DNA of 12,686 nucleotides from Bacteroidota bacterium (GTDB lineage Bacteria; Bacteroidota; Rhodothermia; Rhodothermales; Rubricoccaceae). Position 1 is the first letter of the stretch, and each line of letters begins with the position of its first letter. The stretch lies in the NCBI GenBank assembly GCA_022564455.1, contig JADFLK010000013.1, positions 1 to 12,686 on the forward strand, written 5' to 3'. Made by a program: the position numbers and the translations under genes. Below, one piece after another: positions 1 to 7,180 of this stretch. The notes beneath the pieces were generated by a model that worked only from the letters and a program-made list of their open reading frames with translations, was not told the DNA's origin and made no database searches.

Positions 1-2
1 CC

Positions 3-1379
3 TGCGGGCAGGCCGGCTATGACACCCAGCTGGCGGTCTACGAGGGGTGCGACTGCCAGGCGCTGAGCGACCCGCCCCTGGCGTGCAACAACGATGGAGT
101 CGACTGCCCGCCGGGCACCTCGCTGCTGGTGACCGACGTGGTGCAGGGCAACTGCTACCTGATCCGGGTGGGCAGCGGCTCGGTCTCGCCCGTCGGCAGC
201 GGCACGTTGACGCTGACCGCGGTACCTCCCAACGACGAGTGCGCCACGATGATCGAGATCGATCGCCTCGATGCAAACGAGACGATCGTGGAGCCTGTCA
301 ACATGCAGGTGGCGACCGCGAGTCCGGAGGACTCCCAGTGCCTCGGCGGCCCCAACACCCACAAGGACCTCTGGTACTGCCTGAGCAACAACACCGGCGT
401 GGGGAAGCTGGTCACGATCACCTCGGACATCAACGTGCTCATCGAGATCACCGCCGGCTGCCTGTGTCCGCCAGGCCCACTGGTCGCGTGCCTGCCCGAC
501 ATCGGCATCAATAACACCATCGAGATGGCCGCCGGCGAGCAGGTGACGCTCCGGCTCATTAACTACCTGGACCTGCCCGACAACCAGCTGCAGGGCACGC
601 TGACGATCATCAACGCTCCGCCCCCCAAGCCGTCCATTTTCCACCTGAGTCAAGCGTCCTTCGACGTGGCGGTGCTCGAAGCCTGCAATGCCACGTTCAG
701 CTGGGACTTCACGCCCAACGGCCTTCCGCCCGGCGGCGTCTCACGTCCCCTCGACGATCCGCTGGACATCAACACGCACGCCGACAACCCGAGCGATCCG
801 TGGGGCGACCTGTGGCCGCCGGAAGTGGACAACGTCCAGTTCTCGTCGAACATGAATCCCGCGGGTCCGCTTGAACCACGGATCGTGGAAGGGCTGGCGT
901 TCGTCGGCGCGGGAGTCCTGAACCTCACGAACGACCTGCTGGCGGCCAACGTCTTCACCGACAGCTTCAACGTTGTCAGCGGCCCCCGCGGCGCGACCCG
1001 CGTGGCAATGTCAATGGAGCTCGTGAGCCTGTCCAACGCAGGTGTTCCCACAGCCGTTGTCTTCCGTGTCACCGTGTTCGACAGCATGGGCGCGGAACTG
1101 GCGGCGATCGAGATTCCGGCCATGGCCGCCGATCAGGTCTTCCTCTCTTCCCCACCCCTCCGCCACAACGACGACCCGGCCGATTTTCTCGATCCGAAGA
1201 TTGTTGCGAACACCATCCGCGAGCGGGGAACGCCTGCGGGAGCCTACGCCGGCGCTTCGGCCATTCTCCCTCCTCTGCTGAAGACTCTCGAGCCAGATGA
1301 TCTTGTGCTCGTCATGAGCAACGGCTCTTTTGACGGATTGGTTGATTCGCTAATTTCTGCCCTTCACCTACGAACGTAG
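3..1379 (+). CDS. Secreted modular beta-rich protein with an Mpl-like C-terminal tail (5' partial, fusion or chimera)
   Basis: The frame is open at the left edge and encodes 458 residues before TAG; the Met at 129 lies inside a continuing domain, so the true start is outside the window. The first ~370 residues look extracellular: Cys-rich stretches (GCDC, LACNNDG, GNCYLIRVG), an NDECA motif opening a module, a KDLWYC motif, and Ig-like strands such as FRVTVFD. Such modules occur in secreted proteins of Planctomycetota and Bacteroidota, and no catalytic site is visible. From about residue 375 the character changes to ADQVFLSSPP, DFLDPKIV, RERG and then LVLVMSNGSFDGL, the signature end of the cytoplasmic ligase Mpl. 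Codon use changes too: the upstream part is strongly GC at third positions, the tail less so. A secreted protein ending in a Mur-ligase tail makes no obvious sense, so this is a recombinant fusion or an assembly join. Confidence 0.7.
   Translation, partial: CGQAGYDTQLAVYEGCDCQALSDPPLACNNDGVDCPPGTSLLVTDVVQGNCYLIRVGSGSVSPVGSGTLTLTAVPPNDECATMIEIDRLDANETIVEPVNMQVATASPEDSQCLGGPNTHKDLWYCLSNNTGVGKLVTITSDINVLIEITAGCLCPPGPLVACLPDIGINNTIEMAAGEQVTLRLINYLDLPDNQLQGTLTIINAPPPKPSIFHLSQASFDVAVLEACNATFSWDFTPNGLPPGGVSRPLDDPLDINTHADNPSDPWGDLWPPEVDNVQFSSNMNPAGPLEPRIVEGLAFVGAGVLNLTNDLLAANVFTDSFNVVSGPRGATRVAMSMELVSLSNAGVPTAVVFRVTVFDSMGAELAAIEIPAMAADQVFLSSPPLRHNDDPADFLDPKIVANTIRERGTPAGAYAGASAILPPLLKTLEPDDLVLVMSNGSFDGLVDSLISALHLRT
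1125..1379 (+). other. mpl: Remnant of the C-terminal domain of Mpl (UDP-MurNAc : tripeptide ligase)
   Basis: The last ~84 residues of the left-edge frame match the end of Mpl, which reattaches recycled murein tripeptide to UDP-MurNAc in the cytosol. Visible family features in order are an ADxV strand start, an LDPxxxVxxIRxRG stretch, and the closing MSNGSFDGL loop (codons from 1314), which in Mpl proteins follows a PGDxVLVM-type strand. Only the tail of the C-terminal Mur-ligase domain is present; the ATP-binding and central domains are missing, so it cannot be an active ligase here. The segment ends 88 bp before the convergent lipoprotein gene. The family call rests on remembered motifs. 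Confidence 0.7.
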
Positions 1380-1413
1380 GGGCGCGGCTTGCCGTATCCC
1401 TACTACGTCTAAC

Positions 1414-1447
1414 AAAAAGCCCCGCACAGACGCATCCATGCAGGGCT
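1414..1447 (-). terminator. Intrinsic terminator of the lipoprotein gene
   Basis: Arms at 1418-1426 and 1439-1447 form a 9-bp stem with one mismatch (AGCCCCGCA against TGCAGGGCT) and a 12-nt loop. Read on the minus strand, the stem is followed directly by TTTTT (1418-1414). It sits about 20 bp past the stop of the minus-strand lipoprotein gene, where a terminator is expected. On the plus strand no T-run follows. Confidence 0.75.
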
Positions 1448-1467
1448 AAGTCATCGAAACGACGTGT

Positions 1468-2293
1468 CTAGAGAGTTGGCACGCAGGGTACGTTATCCAG
1501 GTTGCTGTCCCAGCAGGCGCGGGTGCCGTCGTTCCAGTCCCAGGCTGTGATGGAACCAACTGCTGTCACAGCATTCCATTCAATGAAGTGGTTTCGGGTC
1601 GGCGATTCCATGTAATCGAAAACACGGTCATTCCCATCGGACGTGTAGGTGACTGAATCACCCCGCGCACCTTCATTCGGGTTCGATTCCGGAATGCTGA
1701 ACGTCAATTCACGCTGTTCGCCCGTCTGCAGGTAGTCGGCGTCCAGAACGCGAGTCCGTCCCTGGCCTTCGATATTGTAATAGAGGCTCCATGAACTGGA
1801 AGTTCCGTCAATCGAAGATGTGGCCGTGTACAGCACGAAGTGCGTGTAATCCTGTCCGCTAATAGTCGCAGACGCCAAGATCATACGCCAGTCAATTTCA
1901 GACCCGTCCGGCGTTCCCTCAAGACGGAACGTAACCGACTGGCCCTCAACAAGCACTGTATTTTCCCAAACCCAAGTTCCGTTCTCAACGATTGGCTGAA
2001 CCTGAGTAGCTGCATTTGTTGCCTCGGCTGGAATAATGAGATGAATACCTATGACGAGATTAACGATGGCAACACGAGCAAAGGCTTGCGTGTGATTCGA
2101 CCCCTGAAAGGAGTGCACTGATTGTTCGGGGAACGAATCGTCATCAATACTAAACGCTGCCGGCGGAATGAGGGTTGGAACAACATCGTCGCTGCCTCCC
2201 CCCACCGGCAGTCGTGGAGTCACAGGCAGAGAGTGCAAGGGCCATAGCACACGCGCCTATGAGGCTAAGCCCGGAGAGTCTTGAGGCAAACAT
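1468..2293 (-). CDS. Predicted lipoprotein of unknown function, frame-shifted in a G6 tract
   Basis: Two overlapping minus-strand frames form one gene. The upstream frame starts at the ATG at 2293 and gives a classic lipoprotein signal: MFASR, a hydrophobic core, then LSAC with the lipidated Cys at residue 24 followed by Asp. It then runs STTAGGG and shifts at six G's (plus strand C 2198-2203). Removing one G joins it to GSDDVVPTLIPP in the frame that ends at 1468, giving about 274 residues. The mature part is acidic and Ser/Thr-rich with likely beta strands and no recognised domain. The signal peptide in one frame and an export-type body in the other argue for one gene. The shift may be a sequencing error, a disabling mutation or phase variation. 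Asp after the Cys is an inner-membrane retention signal in E. coli; that rule may not apply here. Confidence 0.7.
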
Positions 2294-2416
2294 GACGATG
2301 AGGGGAGGTTGATAGTTGTCGGATGCCTGTCCTCTAGTAAGCAGCGTGCTATACACCGTTAATCAAGCCAAACACCCGCGATACGAACATGTATACTCGT
2401 AAGAGGCGTTTTCGGA

Positions 2417-2568
2417 TCAGATCTCGGGTGTCCAAGCACGAATGCGATCAGCAAAATAATCTCGGACGTTCTCAGCCGGAACCCGGTCTTGCGCCATCGT
2501 GTCGCGGTCGCGGATGGTGACGGTGCCGTCTTCCATGGTCTGCCCATCCACGGTGATGCAAAACGGCG
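2417..2568 (-). pseudogene. glyS: Displaced 3' end of a glycyl-tRNA synthetase gene
   Basis: Read in the glyS frame, this stretch begins inside codon 430 of GlyRS, gives PFCITVDGQTMEDG and so on, and continues as AENVRDYFADRIRAWTPEI before TGA at 2417-2419. The first 102 bp match the intact glyS (3976-4077) at 100 of 102 positions, with one silent change and one Leu-to-Pro. Beyond that the DNA diverges, but the protein stays homologous: the resident gene ends AENACAYIQDRMSGWTVESD, with Tyr, Asp-Arg, Trp-Thr and Glu in the same places. It is therefore a genuine alternative GlyRS C-terminus cut off from its gene. It lies downstream of glyS with the two-gene module in between, as expected for an end displaced by an integration. 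Confidence 0.85.
2467..2568. repeat. Direct repeat, left copy (candidate att site)
   Basis: This 102-bp block recurs at 3976-4077 in the same orientation, offset exactly 1509 bp, with mismatches only at 2478 and 2546. Homology stops abruptly at 2569 on the inner side. On the outer side nucleotide identity ends at 2466, although protein-level similarity to GlyRS continues. It covers GlyRS codons 430-463. Confidence 0.9.
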
Positions 2569-2603
2569 CTACATACCACTTTAGTTGCGGTGCCTGCGTA
2601 TTT

Positions 2604-2615
2604 TAACACGTGTTA
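2604..2615. promoter_or_regulatory. Perfect 12-bp palindrome upstream of the two-gene module
   Basis: TAACACGTGTTA is its own reverse complement. It lies about 70 bp before the start codon of the HTH-like gene and about 20 bp from a second palindrome. Because the first gene of the module looks DNA-binding, this is a plausible operator for autoregulation; binding is inferred. Confidence 0.45.
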
Positions 2616-2633
2616 TCTGAAACTATTCTTTCT

Positions 2634-2659
2634 CTTTCCCGTTTCCGGAAATGGGAAAG
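2634..2659. promoter_or_regulatory. 26-bp near-perfect palindrome, candidate operator
   Basis: The site reads CTTTCCC, one base, TTTCCGGAAA, one base, GGGAAAG. The two halves match at every position except the one symmetric pair 2641/2652. It ends 24 bp before the start codon at 2684, overlapping where RNA polymerase or the 5' leader would lie. It has no T-run, so a terminator is unlikely. It fits a repressor dimer site for the antitoxin-like first gene. Confidence 0.5.
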
Positions 2660-2683
2660 ATCAACTAAAAGCCAGGATCTTAT

Positions 2684-3199
2684 ATGATCAAGCCTCAGGA
2701 TATTCTCATTCTACTCAAGCTCGTTGCCTCTCCGGAGAGCCACACCAGTCTGTCTTCTCTAGCCTTCGATGTGGGCGTGGGACTGTCCGAGGCGCACCGC
2801 AGCCTTGACCGAACATCGAAAGCACGTCTTTACGATCCAGAGCAACGCAAACCGGTTCTCGCGAATCTCCGCGAGTTCGTTATTCACGGCGTTCCCTATG
2901 CGTTTGCCGCCGAGCGTGGTGAAGTGACACGAGGCATTCCGACAAGCTTTGCGGCTCCCCCTCTGAATCAGCATCTTCGCGTTCCGGACCTCACGTCAGG
3001 GGAAATCCCCGTGTGGCCATCGGCATCAGGCACGGCAAAAGGCTATGCGCTAACCCCACTATACCATTCTGTTCCCTTTGCTGCACAGCGCGATCCTGCG
3101 CTTTACGAACTACTGACGTTAGTTGACGCCTTGCGAGAAGGGCGGGCACGAGAACGCAACCTGGCTGTGAAGGAGCTAGAAAAACGTTTGTCATCATGA
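2684..3199 (+). CDS. HTH/antitoxin-like partner of the nucleotidyltransferase
   Basis: This 171-residue soluble protein has no signal peptide or membrane segment. Residues ~4-50 (QDILILLKLV, then SLSSLAFDVGVGLSEAHRSL) look like a winged-helix DNA-binding fold with a second-helix turn and a recognition helix. The middle carries VTRGIPTSFAAPPL (81-94) and PVWPSASG (109-116), and the C-terminus is helical and charged (ALREGRARERNLAVKELEKR). I recall this pattern from uncharacterised proteins encoded beside nucleotidyltransferase genes, but I know no experimental function. AGGA at 2674-2677 is a good ribosome site 6 nt before ATG, unlike most genes here. Its stop overlaps the next start (ATGA), so the pair is probably translationally coupled in a toxin-antitoxin-like operon. 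Two palindromes lie upstream. Confidence 0.75.
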   Translation: MIKPQDILILLKLVASPESHTSLSSLAFDVGVGLSEAHRSLDRTSKARLYDPEQRKPVLANLREFVIHGVPYAFAAERGEVTRGIPTSFAAPPLNQHLRVPDLTSGEIPVWPSASGTAKGYALTPLYHSVPFAAQRDPALYELLTLVDALREGRARERNLAVKELEKRLSS

Positions 3200-3915
3200 A
3201 AACACTCCACATTAACGCACCTGGTCCACAGGAAATTGCAAAAATATCGCAACACATGAAAGGTCTGGCAGAGCAGGTCGTCTTCCTGGGCGGAGCTGTA
3301 GTGCCGCTGCTCGTCACAGATCCGCTCATCATGCGTTTCCGTGAAACGCTGGACGTCGATCTCATAATTAAACTAGCCTCTCGTATGGCCCATGTGGAAC
3401 TTGAAGAGAAGCTTCGCGACCTTCACTTCACTCATGACACATCTCCGGGCGCGCCGATATGCCGATGGAGGATTGAAGGCATACGAGTCGACATCATGCC
3501 GATAGACGAGAGCATACTCGGGTTCAGTAACCGTTGGTACCCGTTCGCATTCGACACGGCTGTACCAATCCAATTCCCAGACGGTCCTCCAATCCGGGTT
3601 ATTTCCCCAGTCGCCTTTATCGCAACGAAACTAGAAGCATTTCGAAGCCCATCCAGGGAATATCACGACGACTACTTTGCCAGCCATGATCTTGAAGACC
3701 TGCTAACAGTCATCGATGGGCGGGTAGAACTAAATGGCGAAATTGCGACGTCCAGTGCCGACGTACGCACTTACCTCAGCACAGGCATCAAACGACTACT
3801 TGAGGAGCCTGACTTCAGGGACGCTCTTCCAGGTCACGTTGAAACAGGTCCAACGAATGCGGCCCGAACTGCAATGCTACTGGAGCAACTTGAACAACTA
3901 GCCAATCTTAACTAG
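3196..3915 (+). CDS. AbiEii/AbiGii-type nucleotidyltransferase (candidate toxin)
   Basis: The protein has 239 residues. It shows the minimal nucleotidyltransferase signature: VFLGGAVV (29-36) followed by ETLDVDLII (50-58), with D53 and D55 as metal ligands, and a third acidic strand IRVDIMP (96-102, D99). A later VAFIATKLEAF (139-149) and HDLEDLL (164-170) match the conserved Lys and Asp region of AbiEii/DUF1814-like enzymes. Members act as toxins in type IV toxin-antitoxin and phage-exclusion systems; the MenT relatives transfer nucleotides to tRNA 3' ends. The substrate here is unknown. It overlaps the HTH-like gene by 4 nt, and its stop lies 7 bp from the convergent glyS stop. The fold call is firm; the toxin role is inferred. 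Confidence 0.8.
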   Translation: MKTLHINAPGPQEIAKISQHMKGLAEQVVFLGGAVVPLLVTDPLIMRFRETLDVDLIIKLASRMAHVELEEKLRDLHFTHDTSPGAPICRWRIEGIRVDIMPIDESILGFSNRWYPFAFDTAVPIQFPDGPPIRVISPVAFIATKLEAFRSPSREYHDDYFASHDLEDLLTVIDGRVELNGEIATSSADVRTYLSTGIKRLLEEPDFRDALPGHVETGPTNAARTAMLLEQLEQLANLN

Positions 3916-3922
3916 GGCCTTT

Positions 3923-5365
3923 TCAATCCGACTCTACCGTCCACCCGCTCATCCGATCCTGGATGTATGCGCATGCGTTCTCAGCCAGAACCCGGTCTTG
4001 CGCCATCGTGTCGCGGTCGCGGATGGTGACGGTGCCGTCTTCCATGGTCTGCCCGTCCACGGTGATGCAAAACGGCGTGCCGATCTCGTCCTGGCGGCGA
4101 TACCGGCGGCCCACTGCGCCCTTCTCGTCGTAATAAACGTTGAACTGGCCACGCAAATCGGCCTCGATGGCGTGCGCCTTCTCAGGCATCCCCTCCTTTT
4201 TAACAAGTGGGAAAATGGCCACCGTATAGGGCGCCAGCTCGGGGTGGAGCTTGAGCACGGTTCGCTTGTCACCGCCCACCTCCTCCTCGCGGTACGCATC
4301 GCAGAGCACCATCAGGATGGTGCGGTCGAGGCCAACAGAGGTTTCGACGACGTACGGGATGTAGCGCTCCTGCGTTTGCGGATCGAAGTACTCCATCTTC
4401 TTTCCTGAATACTCCTGATGGGCGCTCAAATCGAAATCCGTACGGGAATGGATGCCTTCAATTTCGTTCCAGCCGAAGGGAAACTCGAACTGGATATCCT
4501 GCGCCGCATCCGCGTAGTGGGCAAGTTTCTCATGCTGATGCCAGCGCAGCTTTGACGGGCGGATGCCGTTGGAAACGTGCCAGTCGAGCCGCTTCTGGCT
4601 CCACGCTTCGTAGGCCTCCATCTGCTCGCCGGGCTTGACGAAGTACTGCATCTCCATCTGCTCGAACTCGCGCATCCGAAAGATGAACTGCCGAGCGACG
4701 ATTTCGTTGCGAAAGGCCTTCCCAATCTGGGCAATTCCAAACGGCACCTGTAGGCGGCCCGTCTCACGCACGTTGTGGAAGTTGACAAAGATGCCTTGAG
4801 CGGTTTCCGGGCGGAGGTAGATCGTGTTGTCGCCATCGGCGAGCGCACCTAGCTGCGTCTCGAACATCAGGTTGAACTGGCGCACCTCCGTCCAGTCGAA
4901 TGCGCCGGAATCTGGACTCCTGATCTCTTCGGCCATGATCAGATCGTAGAGCGCCTTCGGCGCGTCGTCGGCATTCAGCGCTTCAACCAAGGCCGCGTGG
5001 ACGCGCGCTGCCGCGTCATCCTTCCCCTTTTTCTCAAGGCGTGCGATGTGCCCCTCGATGAGCTGATCGGCACGGTACCGCCTCTTCGAAGCCTTGTCGT
5101 CAATCATCGGGTCGTTGAAGGCATCCACGTGGCCTGAGGCCTTCCAAACCATCGGGTGCATGAAGATGGAGGCATCCACCCCCTCAATGTTGTCGTGGCC
5201 GTATACCATCGCCTTCCACCACCGGTCGCTGACCTTCCGCTTCAGTTCTACACCCAGCGGACCATAGTCGTACGCAGCGGCAAGCCCGCCGTATATCTCA
5301 GAGGACTGGAAGATGAACCCGCGGCGCTTGGAAAGCGAAACGATGGTTTCGAAGAGGTCGGCCAT
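3923..5365 (-). CDS. glyS: Glycyl-tRNA synthetase, alpha2 (single-chain) type
   Basis: This 480-residue class II synthetase charges tRNA-Gly in the cytosol. The N-terminus SLSKRRGFIFQSSEIYGG and DYGPLGVELKR (33-43) are hallmarks of the homodimeric eukaryote/archaeal-like form. Motif 2 appears as LRPETAQGIFVNF (184-196) with FRNEI (218-222) and FRMREFEQMEMQYF (229-242). The motif 3 region contains VGLDRTILMVL (344-354), and residues ~375-480 are the anticodon-binding domain. The length is normal for compact bacterial forms. ATG at 5365 gives the expected MADLFETIVSL start; no clear Shine-Dalgarno precedes it. The last 17 codons (464-480) lie outside the 102-bp repeat and differ from the displaced end at 2417-2466, so the present C-terminus may have been supplied by the inserted module. 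Confidence 0.97.
   Translation of the reverse strand: MADLFETIVSLSKRRGFIFQSSEIYGGLAAAYDYGPLGVELKRKVSDRWWKAMVYGHDNIEGVDASIFMHPMVWKASGHVDAFNDPMIDDKASKRRYRADQLIEGHIARLEKKGKDDAAARVHAALVEALNADDAPKALYDLIMAEEIRSPDSGAFDWTEVRQFNLMFETQLGALADGDNTIYLRPETAQGIFVNFHNVRETGRLQVPFGIAQIGKAFRNEIVARQFIFRMREFEQMEMQYFVKPGEQMEAYEAWSQKRLDWHVSNGIRPSKLRWHQHEKLAHYADAAQDIQFEFPFGWNEIEGIHSRTDFDLSAHQEYSGKKMEYFDPQTQERYIPYVVETSVGLDRTILMVLCDAYREEEVGGDKRTVLKLHPELAPYTVAIFPLVKKEGMPEKAHAIEADLRGQFNVYYDEKGAVGRRYRRQDEIGTPFCITVDGQTMEDGTVTIRDRDTMAQDRVLAENACAYIQDRMSGWTVESD
3976..4077. repeat. Direct repeat, right copy, inside glyS (candidate att site)
   Basis: This is the partner of 2467-2568, 100 of 102 positions identical and in the same orientation. 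It covers GlyRS codons 430-463 in the anticodon-binding domain, ending 51 bp before the stop codon region at 3923-3925. Similarity to the left copy ends abruptly at 4078 because the displaced fragment lacks the rest of the gene. Confidence 0.9.
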
Positions 5366-5409
5366 GATGGATGGATGCTACAAGTGATCGTCATTAAACA
5401 ACCAAACCA
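5366..5409. other. Short divergent gap between glyS and the arabinose-donor operon
   Basis: If the membrane protein gene begins at 5410, only 44 bp separate it from the divergent glyS start, so the two promoters would have to overlap or lie within coding sequence. If it begins at 5574, the gap is 208 bp. I see no clear promoter, riboswitch or RNA gene in it. Confidence 0.35.
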
Positions 5410-7178
5410 ATGCCTGCTGAACCGCAAACACCCCGCGAAAACGGCTCGGAGCGGAGGAACTCACCCCGTATCTTTGGCGCCTCCCGAAAGCCTCCTCCGC
5501 CCGTTACGTTGAATACGCCCAGTCTCGAAACGCCATCAGGGACCGATGCCAATGAGCATCTCCGACTTGAGGGATGGTGGTTATCGGGAGCGCCTTCCTT
5601 CTGTATGCTCTTACACGTTCAGAAAACCTGGCACTCGCACACGACAGCCTCAACTATCTGAGCGACATCGAGGCGGGCGGGGCACGGCTTTTCCACCCGC
5701 ACCACCTCCTCTACAATGTTGCGGCGGCGGCCTGGCTTAAGCTGGGGCGATTGCTCGGCCTGGCCTCAGATACTGCCGCAGCGATTGCACTGCTCAATAG
5801 CGTTTTCGGAGCACTTGCAGCAGGCACACTGTACGCGCTGCTAAGAAAAAGGGGGCACCTCACTACGACGCGGGCTCGCCCTAAGCACGACGATAGGCGC
5901 CGCTGTGTCCTTCGGGTTCTGGTTCTACAGTGGGTGTGTGGAAGTGCATCTGCTTCCGTTGCTCTTCCTTCTCGCTACCCTGTACGTCGTGCTGGCCGCC
6001 ACACTCACTCGCAGGCATCTTCTCACAATCGGGTTCCTACACGGTGTGGCCATGCTAGGCCATCAAATCCATGTGCTCTTCGGCCTCGTAATACTGGCCG
6101 CACTGTGGCTTCGACGTAAACAGGCCGCTATTCCATTCGGCCGTTCCACTACCATGTACGTAGCGAGCGGTGCGGTTGTGGTTCTGTTAGGCTATGGCAC
6201 CGTTCTGCTTGCCTTCGTACGCCCCTCGAGCTTCAATGAGGCGTGGTCCTGGTTTACACTGTACGCCCACAATGAGAGGCATGGGCTTTCGGTTACTACG
6301 CTGGCAATGGCGGCAATGGGGCTAGGTCGGGCCTTCGTTGGCGGACACTTTGCTTTTCCCTTCCGTCTGTTCGAAATGCCATGACGGCAGCGTTCCCGGA
6401 CAAATCCCTGGTCGACGAAGCTTTCCTGGTGCGAGGGCTGCCGGAGTACGCACCGTACCTGCTCATCGCCGGTGCGGCCCCCTTCGGGCTCGGGTTTGGT
6501 GCCATGCTGATACGCGGTGTCCTGCGTCGTCAGCAGATGGCCTCCGAAGCACGCCAGCCAGCCTTCCCCGTTGCTCTCTGGATCGGTATCTATGCTTCGT
6601 TCTTTTTCTTCTGGCAGCCTTACAACGTCGAGTTCTGGATCCCTCAGGTAACAGCGTTGTGGATGCTTCTTGCCCTACTCTGCACGGACGTATTGCCACC
6701 GGCTGCGAGCACCTAGCGTACAACCACGACGCTCGGCCTCCTGGCAGCACTGCTATTCACCGTCAACTTGTTCGGCGACATCTTGCCTGCTACGGACGCT
6801 GCAAACAATGTCTACGCCTACCGTTATGGCCTACTTGCAGAACACGTTGGGCGTGGCGACCTCGTTGTGGTCGATCATCCGCATCTTGGTCTTGGCTATA
6901 CGCAAAGGCTCACCGACGCAGAGCCTATAAGCATTGCAGGCCCATTTGAGGAACACGAGACAGCCGATCAGTACGCATTGGTTGTGGTAAGGCGTCTGTC
7001 GCGCGCGCTTGACGACGGGCACCGTATTCTTATCGAATCGTCCCTGGTTGAGTATCCTGTAGAATCCGCGACCGGAACCATAATCGCAGCGCTGAAGGCC
7101 GCGTTTAGATCTCCCTGGCCTACCGTCAGCCTCGCCCCGGATGTCGCGTATTTTGCCATCGAGCCAGACATGGACTAA
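5410..7178 (+). pseudogene. Multi-spanning GT-C glycosyltransferase-like membrane protein, broken into several frames
   Basis: Hydrophobic pieces follow one another across frames and read as one ~590-residue protein with roughly ten membrane spans. The core runs from ATG 5574 (VVIGSAFLLYALTRSE, then AHDSLNYL with a loop Asp typical of GT-C enzymes, then LFHPHHLLYN). The frame shifts by one extra base in the A5G5 run at 5846-5855, continues as GAAVSFGFWFYSG to a TGA at 6382-6384, and resumes from 6381 after an apparently missing base near the AAA at 6374-6376. It meets TAG at 6714-6716, then stays in the same frame (LGLLAALLFTVNLFGDILP) into a soluble C-terminus ending at 7178. A frame from 5410 ending LRLEGWW may be the N-terminus, joined by a further shift at ~5576-5580. 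It ends 2 nt before the UbiA-family gene and may be the transferase using the donor made downstream. Family and role are inferred; sequencing errors are possible. Confidence 0.6.
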
Positions 7179-7180
7179 CC

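Larger units (their letters stand above)
2467..4077. mobile_element. Putative integrated islet at the glyS 3' end (no integrase seen)
   Basis: The region is bounded by the two 102-bp direct repeats and carries only a two-gene module on the plus strand. The right repeat belongs to the intact glyS and the left repeat belongs to a detached, different GlyRS end. In a Campbell-type integration, the incoming element brings its own 3' end for the target gene and pushes the old end to the far side, which is this layout. The islet is small, carries no recombinase, and seems AT-richer than the flanking housekeeping genes. It could have been mobilised in trans, be a remnant of a larger island, or have arisen by homologous exchange with DNA carrying another glyS end. 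Confidence 0.55.

Noticed and set aside
1376..1403. GTAGGG...CCCTAC hairpin after the Mpl tail as a plus-strand terminator
   Set aside because: The stem is only 6 bp with a 16-nt loop and no T-run follows on the plus strand.
2359..2547. 62-residue minus-strand ORF (MGRPWKTAPSPS...) as a gene
   Set aside because: It is an off-frame reading of the displaced glyS 3' fragment; the same off-frame peptide appears opposite the intact glyS.
2590..2808. 72-residue plus-strand ORF before the HTH-like gene
   Set aside because: It overlaps the palindromes and the start of the better-supported gene in another frame, and has no ribosome site or recognisable content.
6381..6716. ATGA overlap at 6381-6384 as evidence of two genuine coupled genes
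   Set aside because: The hydrophobic spans on both sides read as one continuous membrane protein, the upstream piece lacks a proper start, and one added A in the AAA run restores the frame.
6714..6716. In-frame TAG read through as an amino acid
   Set aside because: Other genes here use TAG as a normal stop (ubiA, dprE1, rho), so a nonsense mutation or sequence error is simpler.
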